DNA of 64,000 nt from Comamonadaceae bacterium OTU4NAUVB1 (GCA_024372625.1 CP099605.1:1488001-1552000), one strand, 5' to 3'; counted from the first letter of the stretch, positions 30,231-40,023 are shown. The notes: a model not told the origin generated them from the letters alone. Translations and numbers: made by a program.

Positions 30231-30691
30231 TTGAGTTGCGCCAGCAGCCGGACCATCTCGACGGCGACGCGCGCGGCGTCGCGTCCCTTGTCGCTCTGGC
30301 GGGCCACGGCCTGTTCGATGTTCTCGGTCGTGAGGATGGCGTTGGCCACGGGCAGGGCGTGGTCGAGCGCGACGCGGCTCACGCCGGCGCCCGATTCGTT
30401 GGCCACCAGCTCGAAGTGGTAGGTCTCGCCGCGCACGATGCAGCCCAGCGCGACCAGCGCGTCGTAGCCGCCGCGCCGGGCCATCGCCTGCAGCGCCACG
30501 GGCACCTCGAGGGCGCCGGGCACGGCGACGTGGTCGATGTGGTGGTCGGCCACCCCGAGCGCCGAGAGTTCGGCCATGCAGGCCTCGGCCAGGGCGTCGG
30601 TGATGTCGGCGTTGAAGCGCGCCTGGACGATGCCGATGCGCAGGCCGGTACCGTCGAGCGCCGTCTCGGCGCCCTTGTTCGCGTGAAGCAT
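30227..30691 (-). CDS. ribH: 6,7-dimethyl-8-ribityllumazine synthase
   Basis: 154 residues. Penultimate step of riboflavin synthesis, condensing the ribityl-pyrimidine with dihydroxybutanone phosphate. Conserved elements: [16 protein letters not shown] near residue 19, [15 protein letters not shown] near 58, the phosphate-binding [18 protein letters not shown] near 84, and [15 protein letters not shown] near 113. It begins six bases after the ribBA stop, in the rib cluster. Confidence 0.97.
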   Translation of the reverse strand: MLHANKGAETALDGTGLRIGIVQARFNADITDALAEACMAELSALGVADHHIDHVAVPGALEVPVALQAMARRGGYDALVALGCIVRGETYHFELVANESGAGVSRVALDHALPVANAILTTENIEQAVARQSDKGRDAARVAVEMVRLLAQLK

Positions 30692-30697
30692 GGGGAT

Positions 30698-31876
30698 TCA
30701 GTCTTTCTTCTGGAGGTAGCCGGTGATCTCGAGGCCGTAGCCTGCCGCCATGCTCGGCATGCGGCGCGGCGTGCCCAGCAGGTGCATCCGATGGACGCCG
30801 CATTCGCGCAGGATCTGGGCGCCCACGCCGTAGCTGCGCAGGTCCATGCGGCCGCGCTCGGGCGCCTGTGCCGGGCGAGCGGTGCCCTCGAACTGCGCGA
30901 GCAGCTCGGTGCCGGACTCGCCGCAGTTCAGCAGCACCGCCACGCCCCGGTCCTGCGCGGCGATGTGGGCGAGGCTGGCGTCGAGCCCCCACGAATGCAT
31001 CGGCCGTCCGACCTCCAGCGCGTCGAGCACCGACAGCGGCTCGTGCACGCGCACGGCGATGGAGTCGTCCGCGTTCCAGGTGCCGCGCACCAGTGCCAGG
31101 TGGATGCCGCCGCTGGGCTTGTCGCGGAACGCGTGGGCCGTGAAGGCGCCCCAGGCGGTCTGGAGGGGGCGCGAGCCGATCTGCTCGACCAGGGATTCGG
31201 TGCGGCTGCGGTGCTCGATGAGCGCGGCGATGGTGCCGATCTTCAGGCCGTGGAGGGCGGCGAAGACCTGCAGGTCGGGCAGGCGCGCCATCGTGCCGTC
31301 CTCGTTCATGATCTCGCAGATCACCGAAGCGGGCGAGCAGCCGGCCATCGCGGCGAAGTCGCAGCCGGCCTCGGTGTGGCCGGCGCGCATCAGCACGCCG
31401 CCGTCGACCGCCTGCAGCGGGAAGATGTGGCCGGGCTGCACCAGGTCGGCGGCCACGGCGTCGCGCGCGACGGCCGCCGCCACGGTGCGGGCGCGGTCGG
31501 CCGCGGAGATGCCGGTGGTCACGCCCTCGGCGGCCTCGATCGAGACGGTGAAGGCGGTGGCGTGCTTGGCGCCGTTGCGCGCGACCATCGGGGGCAGGTT
31601 CAGCCGCTCGCACATCTCGCGCGACAGCGTCAGGCAGATCAGGCCGCGCGCGTGGCGCGCCATGAAGTTGATGGCCTCGGGCGTGACGTGGTCGGCGGCC
31701 AGGACGATGTCGCCCTCGTTCTCGCGGTCCTCCTCGTCGACCAGGATCACCATGCGGCCGGCGGCGATCTCGGCGACGATCTCCTCCACCGGGGAGATGG
31801 GCGCGACCGGGGCCGGAGCCGTCGTCGGCGTGGCGCGCGGGACGGCGGCGCCGATCGGTGTCACGGAAGCGTTCAT
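30698..31876 (-). CDS. ribBA: 3,4-dihydroxy-2-butanone-4-phosphate synthase with degenerate GTP cyclohydrolase II domain (RibBX type)
   Basis: 392 residues. The N-terminal domain (about 30-235) makes 3,4-dihydroxy-2-butanone 4-phosphate from ribulose 5-phosphate; [36 protein letters not shown] and [17 protein letters not shown] are intact. The C-terminal half aligns with GTP cyclohydrolase II, but the segment normally written ECLTGDVFGSLRCDCG reads [20 protein letters not shown] (from about residue 279), so the three zinc cysteines are gone. This matches the described RibBX variant of Proteobacteria, whose second domain is not a cyclohydrolase; a separate ribA must exist elsewhere. The ATG overlaps the ribE stop (ATGA). 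Confidence 0.93.
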   Translation of the reverse strand: MNASVTPIGAAVPRATPTTAPAPVAPISPVEEIVAEIAAGRMVILVDEEDRENEGDIVLAADHVTPEAINFMARHARGLICLTLSREMCERLNLPPMVARNGAKHATAFTVSIEAAEGVTTGISAADRARTVAAAVARDAVAADLVQPGHIFPLQAVDGGVLMRAGHTEAGCDFAAMAGCSPASVICEIMNEDGTMARLPDLQVFAALHGLKIGTIAALIEHRSRTESLVEQIGSRPLQTAWGAFTAHAFRDKPSGGIHLALVRGTWNADDSIAVRVHEPLSVLDALEVGRPMHSWGLDASLAHIAAQDRGVAVLLNCGESGTELLAQFEGTARPAQAPERGRMDLRSYGVGAQILRECGVHRMHLLGTPRRMPSMAAGYGLEITGYLQKKD

Positions 31877-32547
31877 GCGTACAGGTCTTTCGGCGCGGCC
31901 GGGCTCGCCAGGGGAGGAATGCCGATCGCGCCGGCCTGGAGCATGCGCTCCACGTAGCGCGCGACCGTGTCGATCTCGAGGTTGACGCTGGCGCCGGCGG
32001 CCAGGGTGCCGAGCGCGGTGTTCTCGACCGTGTGCGGAATCAGGTTGATGCTGATCTCGCTGCCTGCGTCGGTGTCGCGCACGCTGTTGACCGTCAGGCT
32101 CACGCCGTTGACGGTGATCGAGCCCTTGTAGGCAAGGAAGCGGGCCAGCGAGGGTGGGGCCAGCACGCGCAGTTCCCAACTCTCGCCGACCGCCTCGAAC
32201 CGCGCGACGGTGCCGATGCCGTCGACATGGCCCGAGACGATGTGGCCGCCGAGCCGGTCGCTGGCGCGCAGCGCCTTCTCCAGGTTGACGCGGCCGTCGG
32301 TCTCGGCGAGACCGGCGGTCTTGTCGAGCGATTCGGCCGAGATGTCGATGGTGAAGGAGGGCCCGGCCGGATCGAGCGAGGTGACCGTCATGCAGGCCCC
32401 GTTGAGGGCGATGCTGTCGCCCAGGCCGACGTCGTCGAGGTAGCCGGCGGGCGTGGCGATGCGCAGCCGCTTGCCGTGGGATAAGGAGCTTCCGAGGTCG
32501 TGGACGGCGGCGATACGCCCCACGCCGGTGATGATTCCGGTGAACAT
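31873..32547 (-). CDS. ribE: Riboflavin synthase alpha chain
   Basis: 224 residues. It dismutates two lumazines to riboflavin. Two tandem lumazine-binding barrels are visible: [12 protein letters not shown] opens the first, with [18 protein letters not shown]; the second has [17 protein letters not shown] and [15 protein letters not shown]. The start at 32547 is fixed by the universal MFTGI N-terminus; upstream extension is open but not plausible. It heads the nine-gene run and is divergent from a LysR gene 58 bases away. No FMN riboswitch fits in that gap. Confidence 0.96.
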   Translation of the reverse strand: MFTGIITGVGRIAAVHDLGSSLSHGKRLRIATPAGYLDDVGLGDSIALNGACMTVTSLDPAGPSFTIDISAESLDKTAGLAETDGRVNLEKALRASDRLGGHIVSGHVDGIGTVARFEAVGESWELRVLAPPSLARFLAYKGSITVNGVSLTVNSVRDTDAGSEISINLIPHTVENTALGTLAAGASVNLEIDTVARYVERMLQAGAIGIPPLASPAAPKDLYA

Positions 32548-32605
32548 CGTTGCATTTTCGCACGGGCCGGCGGGCCGGCCCGGGCACCCACCGATCCGTC
32601 CCTTC

Positions 32606-33550
32606 ATGGAACTGCGTCAACTCCGCTATTTCGTCCGCGCCGTCGAACTCGGCAGCCTGGGCCGCGCCGCCGTCGACCTGGGGGTGGTCCCCTCGGCGCT
32701 GAGCCAGCAGCTCAGCCGGCTCGAAGGCGAACTCGCCACCCGGCTCCTGCAGCGCAGCGCGCGCGGCGTGCTGCCCACCGACGCCGGCGCCGCGTTCTTC
32801 CGCGAGGCGCAGCTCACCCTGCGCCACGCCGAGCAGGCCCAGCGCGTGGCGCGCTCGGCGCGGCTGACGGGCACGGTCAGCGTCGGGCTGGCGCCCACCA
32901 CCGGCGCCGTGCTGGCGCTGCCGCTGATGCGCGCGCTGCGCGAGCGCTATCCGGACGTGCGCCTGCACATGGTCGAGAGCCTGTCGGGCCACCTCTCGGC
33001 CATGCTCGATGCCCGCCGGCTCGACCTGGCCGTGCTGTTCTCCACCCAGGCCGGCCGGCGCTGGAGCGTCATGCCGCTGCTCGACGAGAAGTTGCTGCTG
33101 ATCCGGGCGCGGCGCCACATGCCCGAGGGCGCCGGCGCCGGTGCCCGCCCGGTCTCGATGCGCGCGCTGGCCGCGCAGCCGCTGATCCTGCCCACCGGCG
33201 GCCATGGCCTGCGCGCGACCGTCGACGCCGCGGCGCTGCGCGCCCGGGTCACCCTGCAGCCGGTGGCGGAGATCGATTCGCTGGCCATGCTGATGGCCGC
33301 GGTGGACGCGGGCTTCGGCGCCACCGTGCAGCCCGGCGCGGCGGTCGGTCGCTACCCGGACGCGGCCGAGCGCTTCCACCTGGCGCCGCTGGCCGATCCG
33401 CAGGCGCATCGCCGCAACGCGATCTGCAGCCTGTCGGACGACGAACTCCCGCCCGCGGCGCTGGCGGTGCGGGTGGTGCTGGCCGATGTCGCGCGTGGTC
33501 TGGTGGCGGCCGGCCAGTGGCCGGGCGCGACGCTGGTGCGGCCGGACTGA
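32606..33550 (+). CDS. tcuR: LysR-family regulator, probable TcuR
   Basis: 314 residues. The N-terminal helix-turn-helix MELRQLRYFVRAVELGSLGRAAVDLGVVPSALSQQLSRLE belongs to the Nac/TcuR-like group that starts MELRQLRYF. The effector domain follows from about residue 90 (GTVSVGLAPTTGAVLALPLM). It lies just upstream of tcuA in the same direction, as tcuR does in Salmonella, where it activates tricarballylate use. A T-N11-A palindrome (33603-33615) between this gene and tcuA is the likely target. Confidence 0.85.
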   Translation: MELRQLRYFVRAVELGSLGRAAVDLGVVPSALSQQLSRLEGELATRLLQRSARGVLPTDAGAAFFREAQLTLRHAEQAQRVARSARLTGTVSVGLAPTTGAVLALPLMRALRERYPDVRLHMVESLSGHLSAMLDARRLDLAVLFSTQAGRRWSVMPLLDEKLLLIRARRHMPEGAGAGARPVSMRALAAQPLILPTGGHGLRATVDAAALRARVTLQPVAEIDSLAMLMAAVDAGFGATVQPGAAVGRYPDAAERFHLAPLADPQAHRRNAICSLSDDELPPAALAVRVVLADVARGLVAAGQWPGATLVRPD

Positions 33551-33602
33551 GGGCGGCCGCGCGACGCCCGCCGTCGCGCTCGCCGGCGCCGGCGGCCGGC
33601 CA

Positions 33603-33615
33603 TCACGGATCGTGA
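33603..33615. promoter_or_regulatory. LysR-type box (T-N11-A) upstream of tcuA
   Basis: TCACG-GAT-CGTGA is a perfect five-base inverted repeat obeying T-N11-A. Its centre lies about 64 bases before the start site predicted from the promoter at 33638-33666, the classical recognition-site position for LysR activators. Confidence 0.6.
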
Positions 33616-33637
33616 AGGGTCCATGCCGGAACCGGCC

Positions 33638-33666
33638 TTCCGCGGCGGCGGCCGGCGACCTAGAGT
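33638..33666 (+). promoter_or_regulatory. Probable tcuAB promoter
   Basis: TTCCGC and TAGAGT are separated by 17 bases. The -35 match is poor, as expected for an activator-dependent promoter. The leader to the tcuA ATG at 33721 would be about 48 nt. Confidence 0.4.
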
Positions 33667-33720
33667 GCGGGCTCTTGCGCGGACCCCACCGCGATCCTTC
33701 GAGTTCCCCACGAGACGACC

Positions 33721-35262
33721 ATGGCCACAACAGGCAACCATCCCCCGGCGGACGTGCTGGTGATCGGCGGCGGCAACGCCGCGCTCTGCGCCGCCCTCAT
33801 GGCGCGCGAGGCCGGCGCGTCCGTGCTGCTGGTCGAATCGGCCCCGCGCGCCTGGCGCGGCGGCAACTCCATGCACGTGCGCAACCTGCGCTGCATGCAC
33901 GACGCGCCGCAGGACGTGCTGATCGAGGCCTACGGGGAGGAGGAGTACTGGCAGGACCTGCTGAAGGTGACCGGCGGTCTCACCGACGAGGCGCTGGCGC
34001 GGCTGGTGATCCGCCATTCGGCCGGCTGCCGGCCCTGGATGCGCCGCCACGGCGTGCATTTCCAGCCGCCGCTGTCGGGCGCGCTGCACGTGGCGCGCAC
34101 CAACGCCTTCTTCATGGGCGGCGGCAAGGCGCTGGTCAACGCCTACTACCGCAGCGCCGAGGCGCTGGGCGTGCGGGTGCGCTACGACACGCCCGTCGAA
34201 CGGCTGGAACTCGACGGCGACCGCTTCGTCGCCGCCATCACCGCCGGTGGCGAGCGCATCGCCGCGCGCAGCTGCGTGATGGCGTGCGGCGGCTTCGAGT
34301 CCAACCTGGCCTGGCAGCGCGAGGCCTGGGGACAGAACGAGCGCGGCGAATGGCCGGCGGAGAACTTCCGCGTGCGCGGCACGCGCTTCAACCAGGGCGT
34401 GCTGCTGAAGTTCATGCTGGAGGAGGCCGGGGTGGATTCCATCGGTGACCCGACGCAGGCGCACTGCGTGGCCATCGACGCCCGCGCGCCGCTCTACGAC
34501 GGCGGCATCTGCACCCGCATCGACTGCGTGTCGCTGGGGCTGGTGGTCAACCGCGAGGCGGCGCGCTTCTACGACGAAGGCGAGGATTTCTGGCCCAAGC
34601 GCTATGCCATCTGGGGCCGGCTGGTGGCCCAGCAGCCGGGGCAGATCGCCTACTCCGTGATCGACCGGAAAGCCATCGGCCGCTTCATGCCACCGGTCTT
34701 CGAAGGCACGCGCGCCGACACCCTGGAGGACCTCGCGCGCCAGCTGGGACTGGACGTCCCCACCTTCATGAAAACCGTGAACGACTACAACGCCGCCTGC
34801 CGCGTCGGCACCTTCGACCACACCGCGCTGGACGACTGCCACACCGAGGGCCTCGCGCCGCCCAAGACCCACTGGGCCCGCCCGCTGGACACGGCCCCCT
34901 TCTACGGCTATCCGCTGCGCCCCGGCATCACCTTCACCTACCTGGGCCTGAAGGTCGACGAGACCACGGCCGTGCGCTTTCAGGGCCGACCGAGCGCCAA
35001 CCTGTTCGTGGCCGGCGAGATGATGGCCGGCAACGTCCTGGGCAAGGGCTACACGGCGGGCGTGGGAATGAGCATCGGCACCGCGTTCGGGCGCATCGCG
35101 GGGGTGGAGGCGGCGCGATCCTGCGGCCACCGGCACGCGGGGTTCGACCAGGAGATGAGGGCGATCCGGCCGGAAGCGCCGCCGTCCTCCGCGACCACGA
35201 CGACGGCCCAGGCCGCGACCCACGCCACCACCCGGGAGCACGACCATGCCGCCACTCACTGA
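33721..35262 (+). CDS. tcuA: FAD-dependent tricarballylate dehydrogenase TcuA
   Basis: 513 residues. It oxidises tricarballylate to cis-aconitate, passing electrons to TcuB. It is related to fumarate reductase flavoproteins: [21 protein letters not shown] near residue 10, [16 protein letters not shown] near 46, and [12 protein letters not shown] near 190. The C-terminal FAD closure is [34 protein letters not shown] near 430-465, a good TcuA match. The last 45 residues are a Thr/Ala/His-rich low-complexity tail whose DNA also holds the first 17 bases of tcuB. Physiological substrate inferred from family and neighbours. Confidence 0.92.
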   Translation: MATTGNHPPADVLVIGGGNAALCAALMAREAGASVLLVESAPRAWRGGNSMHVRNLRCMHDAPQDVLIEAYGEEEYWQDLLKVTGGLTDEALARLVIRHSAGCRPWMRRHGVHFQPPLSGALHVARTNAFFMGGGKALVNAYYRSAEALGVRVRYDTPVERLELDGDRFVAAITAGGERIAARSCVMACGGFESNLAWQREAWGQNERGEWPAENFRVRGTRFNQGVLLKFMLEEAGVDSIGDPTQAHCVAIDARAPLYDGGICTRIDCVSLGLVVNREAARFYDEGEDFWPKRYAIWGRLVAQQPGQIAYSVIDRKAIGRFMPPVFEGTRADTLEDLARQLGLDVPTFMKTVNDYNAACRVGTFDHTALDDCHTEGLAPPKTHWARPLDTAPFYGYPLRPGITFTYLGLKVDETTAVRFQGRPSANLFVAGEMMAGNVLGKGYTAGVGMSIGTAFGRIAGVEAARSCGHRHAGFDQEMRAIRPEAPPSSATTTTAQAATHATTREHDHAATH

Positions 35263-36463
35263 GATCATCGAACGCGTCCGGGCCGAATCCGACCCCCTGG
35301 GCCAGGACGGCCGCCCCAGCGCCAATCCGCGCGTGATTCCCATCCGTCCGGCCGGGGCGCTGTCGGCCGGGGAGCAGGAGGTCGCCCGCATCCTGCAGAT
35401 CTGCAACGCCTGCCGCTACTGCGAGGGCTTCTGCGCGGTGTTCCCGGCCATGACGCGCCGCCTCGAGTTCGGCAAGGCCGACACGCACTACCTGGCCAAC
35501 CTCTGTCACAACTGCGGCGCCTGCCTGCACGCCTGCCAGTACGCGCCGCCGCACGAGTTCGCGGTGAACGTGCCGCAGGCCATGGCGCAGGTGCGGGTGC
35601 AGACCTACCACGACTATGCGTGGCCCCCGGTCATGGGCCGCCTCTACGAGCGCGCGGGCCTGACGGTGGCGCTGGCGCTGGCGGCGGGGCTCGCGCTGTT
35701 CCTGGTGCTGGGTCTGGCCATGGCCGGACCCCTGCTGCACCAGCCGCTGGCGGGGAATTTCTACGCCATCTTCCCGCACAACTTCCTGGCGCTGGTCTTC
35801 GGCGCGGTGTCGATGTTCGTGGTGCTGGCGCTGGGCCTGGGCGTGCGGCGCTTCTGGCGCGAGGTGACGCCCGCGGCCGGCGTGCCCGGCGCCGCCGCCG
35901 CCGAGGCCGCGCACGACGCGCTGCGGCTGAAGTACCTCGGCGGCGGCCACGGGCAGGGGTGCAACGACGCGGACGACAAGTTCACGCTCTGGCGCCGGCG
36001 TTTCCACCACTTCACCTTCTACGGCTTCATGCTGTGCTTCGCGGCGACCTCGGTGGCCACGCTCTACCACTACCTGCTGGGCTGGCAGGCGCCGTACCCG
36101 CTGACCAGCGCCCCGGTGATCCTGGGCACGCTCGGCGGCATCGGCCTGCTGATCGGGCCGTCCGGCCTGCTATGGCTCAACCTGCGGCGCGACCCGCAGC
36201 ATGGCGACGCGGCGCAGAAGCCCATGGACCGGGGGTTCATCGCCTTGCTGCTGCTGACCAGCGCCACCGGGCTGGCATTGCTGGCGTGGCGCGACACCGC
36301 CGCCATGGGCCTGCTGCTGGCGGTGCACCTGGGCGTGGTGATGGCGCTGTTCCTGACGCTGCCGTACGGCAAGTTCGCCCACGGCGTGTTCCGCAGCGCC
36401 GCGCTCCTGAAGTTCTCGATCGAGAAGCGACTGCCCAACCGGCTGCAGCTGGGCAGCGACTGA
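35246..36463 (+). CDS. tcuB: Tricarballylate utilization 4Fe-4S protein TcuB
   Basis: 405 residues. Membrane electron-transfer partner that reoxidises the TcuA flavin. Two cysteine clusters lie near the N-terminus: [11 protein letters not shown] (about 53-63) and [11 protein letters not shown] (about 90-100). About six hydrophobic helices follow from residue 135 onward (e.g. [20 protein letters not shown]), with conserved His in [13 protein letters not shown] and TLYHYLLGW, possible haem ligands. It overlaps tcuA by 17 bases. Confidence 0.92.
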   Translation: MPPLTEIIERVRAESDPLGQDGRPSANPRVIPIRPAGALSAGEQEVARILQICNACRYCEGFCAVFPAMTRRLEFGKADTHYLANLCHNCGACLHACQYAPPHEFAVNVPQAMAQVRVQTYHDYAWPPVMGRLYERAGLTVALALAAGLALFLVLGLAMAGPLLHQPLAGNFYAIFPHNFLALVFGAVSMFVVLALGLGVRRFWREVTPAAGVPGAAAAEAAHDALRLKYLGGGHGQGCNDADDKFTLWRRRFHHFTFYGFMLCFAATSVATLYHYLLGWQAPYPLTSAPVILGTLGGIGLLIGPSGLLWLNLRRDPQHGDAAQKPMDRGFIALLLLTSATGLALLAWRDTAAMGLLLAVHLGVVMALFLTLPYGKFAHGVFRSAALLKFSIEKRLPNRLQLGSD

Positions 36464-36516
36464 ACCCGATCCGCGATCCGATCCCACAACGACGACCCCC
36501 GATGGAGACCCACCGC

Positions 36517-37503
36517 ATGCAAGTTCGACGACGACTGCTGACCACCGCCGCCCTGGTGACCCTGAGCGCCCTCGGCGCGAGCGGCGCCGCCGCCCAGACC
36601 CCGGATTTCCCGCCCAGGAAGCCCGTCACCCTGGTGGTCGGCTTCGCGCCCGGCGGCGCGGCCGATGCCGCCGCGCGCCTCATCGCCAGGAAGCTCGCCG
36701 AGAACATCGGCCAGACCGTCGTGGTCGACAACCGGGGCGGCGCCGGCGGCAACATCGCGCACCAGTACGTCGCCCACGCGGCGGCCGACGGCTCGGTGCT
36801 GCTGTTCGGCTCGATCGGCCCGCTGACCATCGCCCCGCACCTGATGAAGCTGCCCTACGACCCGTTCAAGGACCTCGCGCCGGTGTCGGGCGGCGTCAAT
36901 TTCCCCAACGTCCTGGTGGTGAACAAGGCCGTGGGCGCGACCACCCTGGCGCAGTTCGTCGAGCTGTCGAAGAAGAAGCCCGGCAGCATCGACTTCGCCT
37001 CCACCGGCGCCGGCTCGGCCTCGCACCTGGCGGGCGAGCTGTTCAACCAGCGCGCGGGCATCGACATGACCCACGTGCCGTACAAGGGCGGGGCGCCCGC
37101 GCTGCAGGACCTGCTGGGCGAACGCGTGGCCTCCTACTTCTCGGCGCCGCCCACGGCGATGCCGCAGGTCGAGGCCGGCAAGCTCGTCCCGCTCGCCACC
37201 ACGGGCTCGAAGCGGCCGGCGTACCTGCCCAACATCCCGACCGTGGCCGAGGCCGGCTACCCCGGCTTCGAGGCGCTCAACTGGTACGCCTTCGTCGCGC
37301 CGGCCAAGACGCCCGTCGCGCTGCTCGACCGCTGGAACGTCGAGATCGTGAAGGTGCTGGGCGACCCCGGAGTGAAAGAGGCCCTGGACAAGCACGGCCT
37401 GACGCCGCAGCCCACGGGCCGCGCCGAACTCGCGGCCTTCATGCGCTCGGAGTCGGACAAATGGGGCAAGCTGGTGCGCGAGCGCAAGATCAGCGCCGAG
37501 TGA
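36517..37503 (+). CDS. Bug/TctC-family periplasmic tripartite tricarboxylate receptor
   Basis: 328 residues. Extracytoplasmic carboxylate-binding protein with signal peptide QVRRRLLTTAALVTLSALGASGAAAQ. The family signature VTLVVGFAPGGAADAAARLIA and VDNRGGAGGNIA is followed by DMTHVPYKGGAPALQDLLG and LPNIPTVAEAGYPGFE. The ATG at 36517 is preferred: GGAG lies nine bases upstream; ATG 36502 would add five residues. Its place after tcuB suggests it captures tricarballylate or citrate-like acids. No TctA/TctB membrane partners or TcuC symporter are adjacent, so it must work with a transporter elsewhere or as a sensor. Confidence 0.92.
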   Translation: MQVRRRLLTTAALVTLSALGASGAAAQTPDFPPRKPVTLVVGFAPGGAADAAARLIARKLAENIGQTVVVDNRGGAGGNIAHQYVAHAAADGSVLLFGSIGPLTIAPHLMKLPYDPFKDLAPVSGGVNFPNVLVVNKAVGATTLAQFVELSKKKPGSIDFASTGAGSASHLAGELFNQRAGIDMTHVPYKGGAPALQDLLGERVASYFSAPPTAMPQVEAGKLVPLATTGSKRPAYLPNIPTVAEAGYPGFEALNWYAFVAPAKTPVALLDRWNVEIVKVLGDPGVKEALDKHGLTPQPTGRAELAAFMRSESDKWGKLVRERKISAE

Positions 37504-37571
37504 GGGCCGCGCCGGCGCACGGCGCACGAGCACGGGGCGCATGAGGAAAGCGGTCGCGGCGCTTTCTCTAA

Positions 37572-37616
37572 TTCTCCATAATCGATGGAAAACCACATAA
37601 TTTTCCATAATTCGAT
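37572..37616. promoter_or_regulatory. Triple half-site operator overlapping the ATPase promoter
   Basis: TTCTCCAT (37572-37579), ATGGAAAA (37585-37592) and TTTTCCAT (37601-37608) form two overlapping inverted repeats, the second perfect over eight bases with an eight-base spacer. CATAAT, a -10-like hexamer, occurs three times (37577, 37596, 37606). The first and third sites also form a direct repeat of about 15 bases. This looks like a repressor-bound promoter. Confidence 0.5.
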
Positions 37617-37622
37617 CCGCTC

Positions 37623-38816
37623 ATGGCCGTGAAGCCCCTGTCGCTCAAGCGCGACCGCGAACACATCTTCCACCGGACCGGGCTCGCCGAGTCGATCCTC
37701 GACAAGCTCGGCGACCCCGGCTACAAGTCCGGCCTGTTCCTCTCCGCGCCCCGCCGCACCGGCAAGACGACCTTCATCAAGGCCGACCTGCTGCCGCTCC
37801 TGCGCGAGGCCGGCGCCATCGTGATCTACGCCGACCTGTGGGAGCAGAAGCAGATCGATCCGGCCCGGGTGATCGTCGCCGCCATCGCCGAGGCCATCCT
37901 CCACGAGAGCGGCGCGGTCACCCGTGCCGCCAAGCTGGTGGGCCTGAAGAAGGTCAGGATCGGCGGCCTGGAGATGGACCTCGGGGCCATCGGCACGCAG
38001 GACGGCGACAGCATCGCCCGGACGCTGGAAAAGCTCAGCGCGGCGACCGACAAGCCGATCGTGATGGTCATCGACGAGGCGCAGCACGCGCAGACCACCG
38101 ACGAGGGACGCCAGACCATGTTCGCCCTCAAGGCGGCGCGCGACGCCATGATCCTGGGCGAGGGCGCCGGTTTCCGCCTGATCGCCACCGGCTCCAACAG
38201 CGACCGGCTGATGACGCTGGTGGCCTCCAAGGACCAGGCCTTCTTCCATGCCCGGCAGGAGCACCTGCCGGAACTCGACGACACCTACCTCGCCTGGGTC
38301 CTGGACCATTCGCCGTTCAAGGGCCATCTCGGCCTGGACGTGCTCCACGACGCCTTCGAGATCTTCAGCCGGCGACCCGAACCGCTGCAGGCCCTGCTGA
38401 CGTCGTTCGAGCGGGACCCGGCACTGGACCGGACCACGATCGACCGGGTCTTCGTCGCCGGGGCCGTCCGGGCCATGGAGGCGGCGCGCCAGGCGTTCAT
38501 GGTCTCGCTGCGCGCCATGGACGCCCTGGACGCGGCGGTCTTCCGTCGCATGGCCCGGCTCGGACGCGATTTCACCCCTTTCGACGGTGCGGCGCTGCAG
38601 GACTACGCGGCGCTGATGGCGGTGTGGGCCCCGGTCCCGGCGCCGGAGACCGCGGGCTCCGTTCCCGGACCGTCGGCCGTGCAGGTGGCGCTCGAGCGGC
38701 TGCGCAAGGAATCGCTGATCTGGAACGCGGGCCGTGGCCTGTGGTTCATCGAGGACTCGCAGCACGCCGCGTGGGCACTGGCGGGGCCGCCGCGGGCCGA
38801 CCCGTCCCCGGACTGA
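37623..38816 (+). CDS. Stand-alone P-loop ATPase (archaeal-ATPase/AAA-like)
   Basis: 397 residues; function unknown. Walker A APRRTGKTTF has its Lys at residue 48, Walker B IVMVIDEAQHAQ its D151/E152, and a sensor-like LIATGSNSDRL follows near 185. The segment after 220 is helical and ends in a likely winged-helix-like part (ALERLRKESLIWNAGRGLWFIED), the layout of ATPase_2/DUF4143-like proteins. No nuclease, protease or membrane segment is visible. The gene is monocistronic, in an AT-rich promoter setting unlike its neighbours, between the tcu cluster and convergent ribD. A defence or toxin-antitoxin role is speculation; there is no partner gene. Confidence 0.8.
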   Translation: MAVKPLSLKRDREHIFHRTGLAESILDKLGDPGYKSGLFLSAPRRTGKTTFIKADLLPLLREAGAIVIYADLWEQKQIDPARVIVAAIAEAILHESGAVTRAAKLVGLKKVRIGGLEMDLGAIGTQDGDSIARTLEKLSAATDKPIVMVIDEAQHAQTTDEGRQTMFALKAARDAMILGEGAGFRLIATGSNSDRLMTLVASKDQAFFHARQEHLPELDDTYLAWVLDHSPFKGHLGLDVLHDAFEIFSRRPEPLQALLTSFERDPALDRTTIDRVFVAGAVRAMEAARQAFMVSLRAMDALDAAVFRRMARLGRDFTPFDGAALQDYAALMAVWAPVPAPETAGSVPGPSAVQVALERLRKESLIWNAGRGLWFIEDSQHAAWALAGPPRADPSPD

Positions 38817-38877
38817 GGTCCGGGCGCACCGGGAGGGAGCGCGCGGACGTGGCCGACGCCGCCCCGTCCCCGGGACC

Positions 38878-40023
38878 TCACGGCATCGGCGCCGGGGTGG
38901 CGTCCGGATCGCGGGCGGCCACGCGCGCGCGGATGCGCAGGTCGTCGCCGACCTGGTCGAACGCCGTGAACGCCAGCGTCGTGGCGTCGGCCAGGCGTGC
39001 GAGCGGGCCGCCCGCGAAGGGTTCGTGCGCCAGGCCCGGGCCGTCGCCCAGCAGCTTGGGCGCGAGGTAAAGCAGCAGCTCGTCGACCAGTCCTTCGCGC
39101 AGCAGCGAGCCGTTGAGCTTGTGGCCGGCCTCGACGTGCAACTCGTTGACCTCGCGCGCGGCCAGGTCGCGCAGGAGCGCCGGCAGGTCGACCTTGCCGT
39201 GCGCGTCGGGCAGGCAGGTGACGGTCGCGCCCCGCGCCTCCAGGGCCGCGGCCCGGGCCTCGTCGCGTCGGGCGGCGTAGAGCCAGACGCGGCGCCCCGG
39301 CACGTCGAAGAGCCGGGCCGTGGGCGGGGTGGCAAGGGTGCTGTCGACGACGACGAGGTGCGGCTGGCGCGGGGTCTCGACCAGGCGGACGTCCAGGCGC
39401 GGATCGTCGTCGCGCACGGTGCCGACGCCGGTGAGCACCGCGCTGGCCCGCGCCCGCCAGGCATGGCCGTCGGCGCGCGCCGGCGCGGCGGTGATCCACT
39501 GGCTGCTGCCGTCGGGCAGCGCGGTGCGGCCATCGAGCGAGGCGGCGACCTTCATGCGGACCCAGGGCCGGCCATGCGTCATGCGGCTGAGGAAGCCGGG
39601 GTTGAGGTCGCGCGACGCGGCGGCTCCGGGCCCGACCTCGACGGCGATGCCGGCCGCGCGCAGGCGCTCGAAGCCGCGTCCGGCGACCAGCGGGTTCGGG
39701 TCGGCCAGCGAGGCGACCACGCGGGCGATACCGGCGGCCACGAGCGCGTCGCAGCACGGCGGCGTGCGGCCGTGGTGCGAGCACGGCTCCAGCGTGACGA
39801 AGGCGGTGGCGCCGGCGACCCCGTGGCCGCGCGCGGCCGCGTCGCGCAGCGCCATCACCTCGGCGTGCGGGCCGCCGACCCGCTGGGTGTGGCCGCGTCC
39901 GAGGACGGTGCCGTCGGGCGCGGCGATGACGCAGCCCACGCGGGGATTGGGATCGGTCAGCAGGAGGGCGTCGCGGGCCAGGGCGAGCGCCTCGGCCATA
40001 CAGTCTTCGGGCGAGCGTTTCAT
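38878..40023 (-). CDS. ribD: Bifunctional riboflavin deaminase/reductase RibD
   Basis: 381 residues. Second and third steps of riboflavin synthesis. The N-terminal zinc deaminase (1-145) has GGPHAEVMAL and LEPCSHHGRTPPCCDAL with the zinc His and two Cys. The reductase domain (150-370) starts RPWVRMKVAASLDGRTA and has GVGTVRDDDPRLDVR and EVNELHVEAGHKLNGSLL. The start at 40023 (MKRSPEDCMAEALALA) matches family length; the frame extends 12 codons to another ATG at 40059. Neither has a clear ribosome binding site. It is separate from the ribE-ribBA-ribH group at 30-32 kb. Confidence 0.95.
   Translation of the reverse strand: MKRSPEDCMAEALALARDALLLTDPNPRVGCVIAAPDGTVLGRGHTQRVGGPHAEVMALRDAAARGHGVAGATAFVTLEPCSHHGRTPPCCDALVAAGIARVVASLADPNPLVAGRGFERLRAAGIAVEVGPGAAASRDLNPGFLSRMTHGRPWVRMKVAASLDGRTALPDGSSQWITAAPARADGHAWRARASAVLTGVGTVRDDDPRLDVRLVETPRQPHLVVVDSTLATPPTARLFDVPGRRVWLYAARRDEARAAALEARGATVTCLPDAHGKVDLPALLRDLAAREVNELHVEAGHKLNGSLLREGLVDELLLYLAPKLLGDGPGLAHEPFAGGPLARLADATTLAFTAFDQVGDDLRIRARVAARDPDATPAPMP

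Noticed and set aside
32548..32605. Search for an FMN riboswitch upstream of the rib genes
   Set aside because: The gap is only 58 bases and lacks RFN-element motifs.
37504..38877. Defence-island or toxin-antitoxin interpretation of the lone ATPase
   Set aside because: No nuclease, toxin, antitoxin or other defence gene adjoins it; kept only as an open possibility.
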